Part shown: positions 61,306 to 64,000 of the stretch, one piece after another | Layout of the letters: every line of letters begins with the position of its first letter | How positions within the stretch are numbered: the stretch's first letter is position 1 | From: CAWDZK01 sp963807005 | GTDB taxonomy: Bacteria; Actinomycetota; Actinomycetes; JACCUZ01 | Reading direction: 5' to 3' | Length of the DNA: 64,000 nt | NCBI GenBank assembly: GCA_963807005.1 | Contig: CAWDZK010000005.1 | Coordinates: 62,001-126,000 of the forward strand | Notes under the pieces: model-generated | The model's input: only the letters and a program-made list of their open reading frames with translations | Told to the model about the DNA's origin: nothing | The model's database searches: none | Translations under genes and position numbers: made by a program

Positions 61306-64000
61306 GCGGTCTCCTCTCCCGCTGGTACGGCTGGCTGCCGCTGCTGCGGATCGCCCGGCGCGACGCGCTGCGGGCACGGGGCCGCAGTGTGCTGGTCGTG
61401 GCCATGGTCGGCCTGCCGATCCTGGCGATGACCGCCACCGACGTGCTGGTCCGCTCGGCTCAGCTGGAGCCGGCCGAGGACGCCGCCCGCCGGCTCGGGA
61501 GCACCCAGGCCCTCCTCGAGTCGTCGAACGGGAACCCCGTCCTGCAGGCGCCGGACCCGCGCCTCGGCTCGTCCGAGGTGGCCAGCGGCGAGGGCGCGTC
61601 GCGCACGCCGTACGTCGACGCGCGCGACCTCGCGGCGCTGGCCCCTGCCGGGTACCGCGTGCTCACCAGCGAGTCCGGTGACGTGCTGACCCGGACCCGG
61701 GCCGGTGCCGCCCGGACCGTCTGGGACGAGACCGACGTGGGCGACCCGGCGCTGACCGGGCGCTACCGGCTGCGGGCCGGCTCAGCACCCTCGGCACCGG
61801 GACAGGTGGCGGTCACCTCAGCGCTGTTCGACCAGCTCGGCGTCCCGGTCGGCGGCACCGTCCGGCTGATCGAGCCCAAGCGCAGGCTGACCCTGAGCGG
61901 TGTGGTGGACCAGGTCGGCGAGCCGGGAACCACTCGGTTCTTCGCCCCGCCGGGCGCCCTGCTCGGCGCCGGGGCACCCGCGACCTTCACCCCGTCGATC
62001 TGGCTGGCCGGAGACCGGCCGGTCACCTGGGCCGACGTGCAGAAGCTGAACACGCTCGGCGTGCTCGTGACCTCACGTCAGGTGCTGCTGGACCCCCCTC
62101 CGGACTCGGCGGTACCCCTGTACGCGACCGGCTACCAGGGCTGGGTCGACAACACGTACTGGCTGCTGTGGATGCTCGTCGCGGTGGCGGTCGCGCTGGC
62201 GGCGCTCGAGGTCTGCCTGCTGGCCGGCGCCGCCTTCGCGGTGGGCGCGCGACGACAGGCGCGCTCGCTCGGTCTGCTGGCCGCGACCGGGGGCTCCCGA
62301 CGCCAGATCCGGTCCGTGGTGCTCGCCGGCGGCTTCGTCCTCGGCCTGACCGGAGCCGTCGTCGGCGTCGGGCTCGGGCTGCTCGTCGCTGCTGCCGCCA
62401 GACCGGTGCTGACGAACGTCGCCGCCGCCGACTTCGGCCACTTCGACGTGCGACCGCTGGAGCTGCTCGCCATCGCGCTGGTCGGGGTCGTGACCGGGGT
62501 GCTGGCCGCCGTCCTGCCGGCCCGCACGGCCGCCCGGCAGGACCCGGTCGCCGCTCTGACCGGACGCCGCGGCCAGGTCCGGACCGCGCGCAAGGTCCCG
62601 GCGATCGGCCTGGTGATCGTCGCGGTCGGCATCGGCTGCGCCGCCCTCGGGAGCGCCCTGTCCGTCGCGCACAACACCGGCCTGAACCCGTTGAACGGCG
62701 GCAGCACGGCAGCGGTCGTCGCCCTCATCGCCGGCGGTGCCGCGCTCGCGCAGATCGGGCTGATCGTCACCAGTCCCGCCATCATCGGGCTGGCCGGGCG
62801 GTGGTCCAGGTCGCTGCCGCTGGCGGTCCGGCTGGCGTTGCGGGACGCGGCCCGGCACCGCGGCCGGAGCGCGCCGGCGATGGCCGCGGTGCTCACCGCG
62901 GTCACCGGGAGCACCGCGCTGCTGCTGTACGTCGCCTCGCTGGACGCCCACGACCGGGACGCCTACCGACCGTCCTGGCCCACCCTCAGCGGCGGCGTCG
63001 CGCTGACCGACTTCACCTACGACCTCGCGACCGGGCAGGAGACCCGGACCCTCGTCGACCCCGCCCGCGTCCGGACGGCGATCGCGCCGTCGCTGCCGCC
63101 GTTCGACTCGAAGGTGGTCCGCGTCGTCGACGGCACGTGCACACAGGAGCCGGGTGAGGAGTACTGCACCCCCGCGTCCGCGACACCGGTCGTCCCGACG
63201 GAGAACGACTGCTTCGTCAACGCCCTGGACCGGCCGCCGACGACCGCGGAGAAGAACCGGGCCGAGCGGGACCCGCGGTGCACCGGGACCGAGCTGGAGA
63301 TCAGCGGCGGCTTCACGGGTACTCCCGTCGGCGGCCCGGACCTCCTGCGGGTCGTGACCCGCAAGCCGCCGTCGCGGGATGCGGCCGCGACGCTGGCTGC
63401 CGGCGGGGTGGTGGTCTTCCGGCCAGAGCTCGTCGGCGCGGACGGCACCGTCACCTTCGACGTCGTCTCCGCCGAGGAGGCAGCAGCCGCCCAGCAGGAG
63501 AACCGGGAGCCGACGTACACCCGGGTCACCCTCCCGGGCGCCTACCAGCAGGTCGACGCGCCCGCGGCCGAGGCGGTCTACAGCCCGGTCGCCGCGCGGC
63601 GGCTGGGGCTGACGACCACCCCGTCCACCCTGCTGCTCCAGTTCCAGCGGGTGCCCACCACGGCCGAGCAGGAACGAGCCCAGCAGGCCCTGGGGGACGG
63701 GGGGATGTCGGTGTACCTCGGCGTGGAGCGCGGCTACGTCAGCGACTACGGCCTCGGTCTGCTGGCCCTCGTCGTCGGCGCCGCGATCATCACGCTGGGC
63801 TCGGCCGGCATCGCGACCGGGCTGGCCCAGGCCGACGCCCGCGCCGACCATGCGACTCTGGCGGCGGTCGGGGCAGCCCCACGGCTGCGACGACGGCTCG
63901 CGGCGGCGCAGGCACTGTCGATCTCGGTTCTCGGGACCGTGCTCGGAGTGGCCGCCGGCTTCGTGCCCGGGGCGGCCCTCCTCGGCGCCCTGCCCACCAT
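61302..64000 (+). CDS. FtsX-type ABC transporter permease (runs off the window)
   Basis: The open frame from ATG 61302 (MSGLLSRWYGWLPLLRIARRDA) reaches the end of the window without a stop, at 899 codons. It starts with a transmembrane helix, then a large extracytoplasmic domain (about residues 55-285), then three helices of an FtsX unit (LVAVAVALAALEVCLLAG and the next two). A second large extracytoplasmic region (about 540-800) and a further helix near 825 follow, so it looks like a two-module MacB-like or lipoprotein-exporting permease. The C terminus is missing. It is translationally coupled to the ATPase and PadR genes, suggesting a repressor-controlled exporter for a lipid, peptide or drug. 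Confidence 0.85.
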   Translation, partial: MSGLLSRWYGWLPLLRIARRDALRARGRSVLVVAMVGLPILAMTATDVLVRSAQLEPAEDAARRLGSTQALLESSNGNPVLQAPDPRLGSSEVASGEGASRTPYVDARDLAALAPAGYRVLTSESGDVLTRTRAGAARTVWDETDVGDPALTGRYRLRAGSAPSAPGQVAVTSALFDQLGVPVGGTVRLIEPKRRLTLSGVVDQVGEPGTTRFFAPPGALLGAGAPATFTPSIWLAGDRPVTWADVQKLNTLGVLVTSRQVLLDPPPDSAVPLYATGYQGWVDNTYWLLWMLVAVAVALAALEVCLLAGAAFAVGARRQARSLGLLAATGGSRRQIRSVVLAGGFVLGLTGAVVGVGLGLLVAAAARPVLTNVAAADFGHFDVRPLELLAIALVGVVTGVLAAVLPARTAARQDPVAALTGRRGQVRTARKVPAIGLVIVAVGIGCAALGSALSVAHNTGLNPLNGGSTAAVVALIAGGAALAQIGLIVTSPAIIGLAGRWSRSLPLAVRLALRDAARHRGRSAPAMAAVLTAVTGSTALLLYVASLDAHDRDAYRPSWPTLSGGVALTDFTYDLATGQETRTLVDPARVRTAIAPSLPPFDSKVVRVVDGTCTQEPGEEYCTPASATPVVPTENDCFVNALDRPPTTAEKNRAERDPRCTGTELEISGGFTGTPVGGPDLLRVVTRKPPSRDAAATLAAGGVVVFRPELVGADGTVTFDVVSAEEAAAAQQENREPTYTRVTLPGAYQQVDAPAAEAVYSPVAARRLGLTTTPSTLLLQFQRVPTTAEQERAQQALGDGGMSVYLGVERGYVSDYGLGLLALVVGAAIITLGSAGIATGLAQADARADHATLAAVGAAPRLRRRLAAAQALSISVLGTVLGVAAGFVPGAALLGALPT

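Overview
The window is very G+C-rich, with strong third-position G/C bias, GTG/TTG starts and long false antisense frames. It comes from a high-GC actinomycete (Actinomycetota). Evidence for this includes a conservon-type NIT kinase/Roadblock/DUF742/GTPase operon, an NgcEFG N-acetylglucosamine transporter, a CsoR copper regulon, a DUF2630 gene, Tat lipoproteins and a two-gene set for 10-methyl branched fatty acids. I cannot name the genus. There is no phage, IS element, CRISPR array or rRNA; the only RNA genes seen are two tRNA-Ser genes and one TPP riboswitch.

Layout. 1-16.8 kb: a frameshifted MDR oxidoreductase, a secreted EEP-family hydrolase, tRNA-Ser(GCT), a pair of overlapping palindromes, a GAF-PAS4-GGDEF-EAL protein, a flavohemoglobin-like protein, a secreted orphan, a PLP decarboxylase, the operon tmsA-tmsB-TauE-like, and a membrane PAS-GGDEF-EAL protein. 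17-24 kb: a DksA/TraR zinc-finger protein, DUF2630, and a divergent catabolic unit in which a PucR activator faces an NCS1 permease, a CodA-like deaminase, a NodB/PuuE-fold hydrolase and a ureohydrolase. 24-36 kb: a cell-wall amino-sugar recovery island with an RpiR/MurR-type regulator, AmiE-like, NamZ (DUF1343), NagZ, a BadF/BadG sugar kinase, a SIS protein, NgcEFG and NagB. Two of its promoters share a TTGACC-17-TAACTT box, and the regulator appears to be transcribed leaderless.

36-48.7 kb: an orphan ECF sigma factor, an amine oxidase plus a dimethylglycine/sarcosine dehydrogenase-like protein, tRNA-Ser(TGA), a copper operon (csoR-copZ-300 aa protein-copA-GNAT) with two CsoR-like operators, and a TPP-riboswitch thiamine-precursor ECF transporter ykoEDC. 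48.7-64 kb: an MpaB-family protein, the cvnABCD operon, two more MDR oxidoreductases, a small secreted protein, an EAL-GAF protein, and padR with an ABC/FtsX-type exporter that runs off the end.

Operons are tightly packed. Many junctions are 4-nt ATGA, GTGA or TTGA stop-start overlaps, which argues for translational coupling. Four genes (66-1005, ykoC, cvnA, 55269-56250) carry single-base frameshifts in otherwise well conserved reading frames. Either they are decaying, or this assembly has residual indel errors in G/C runs.
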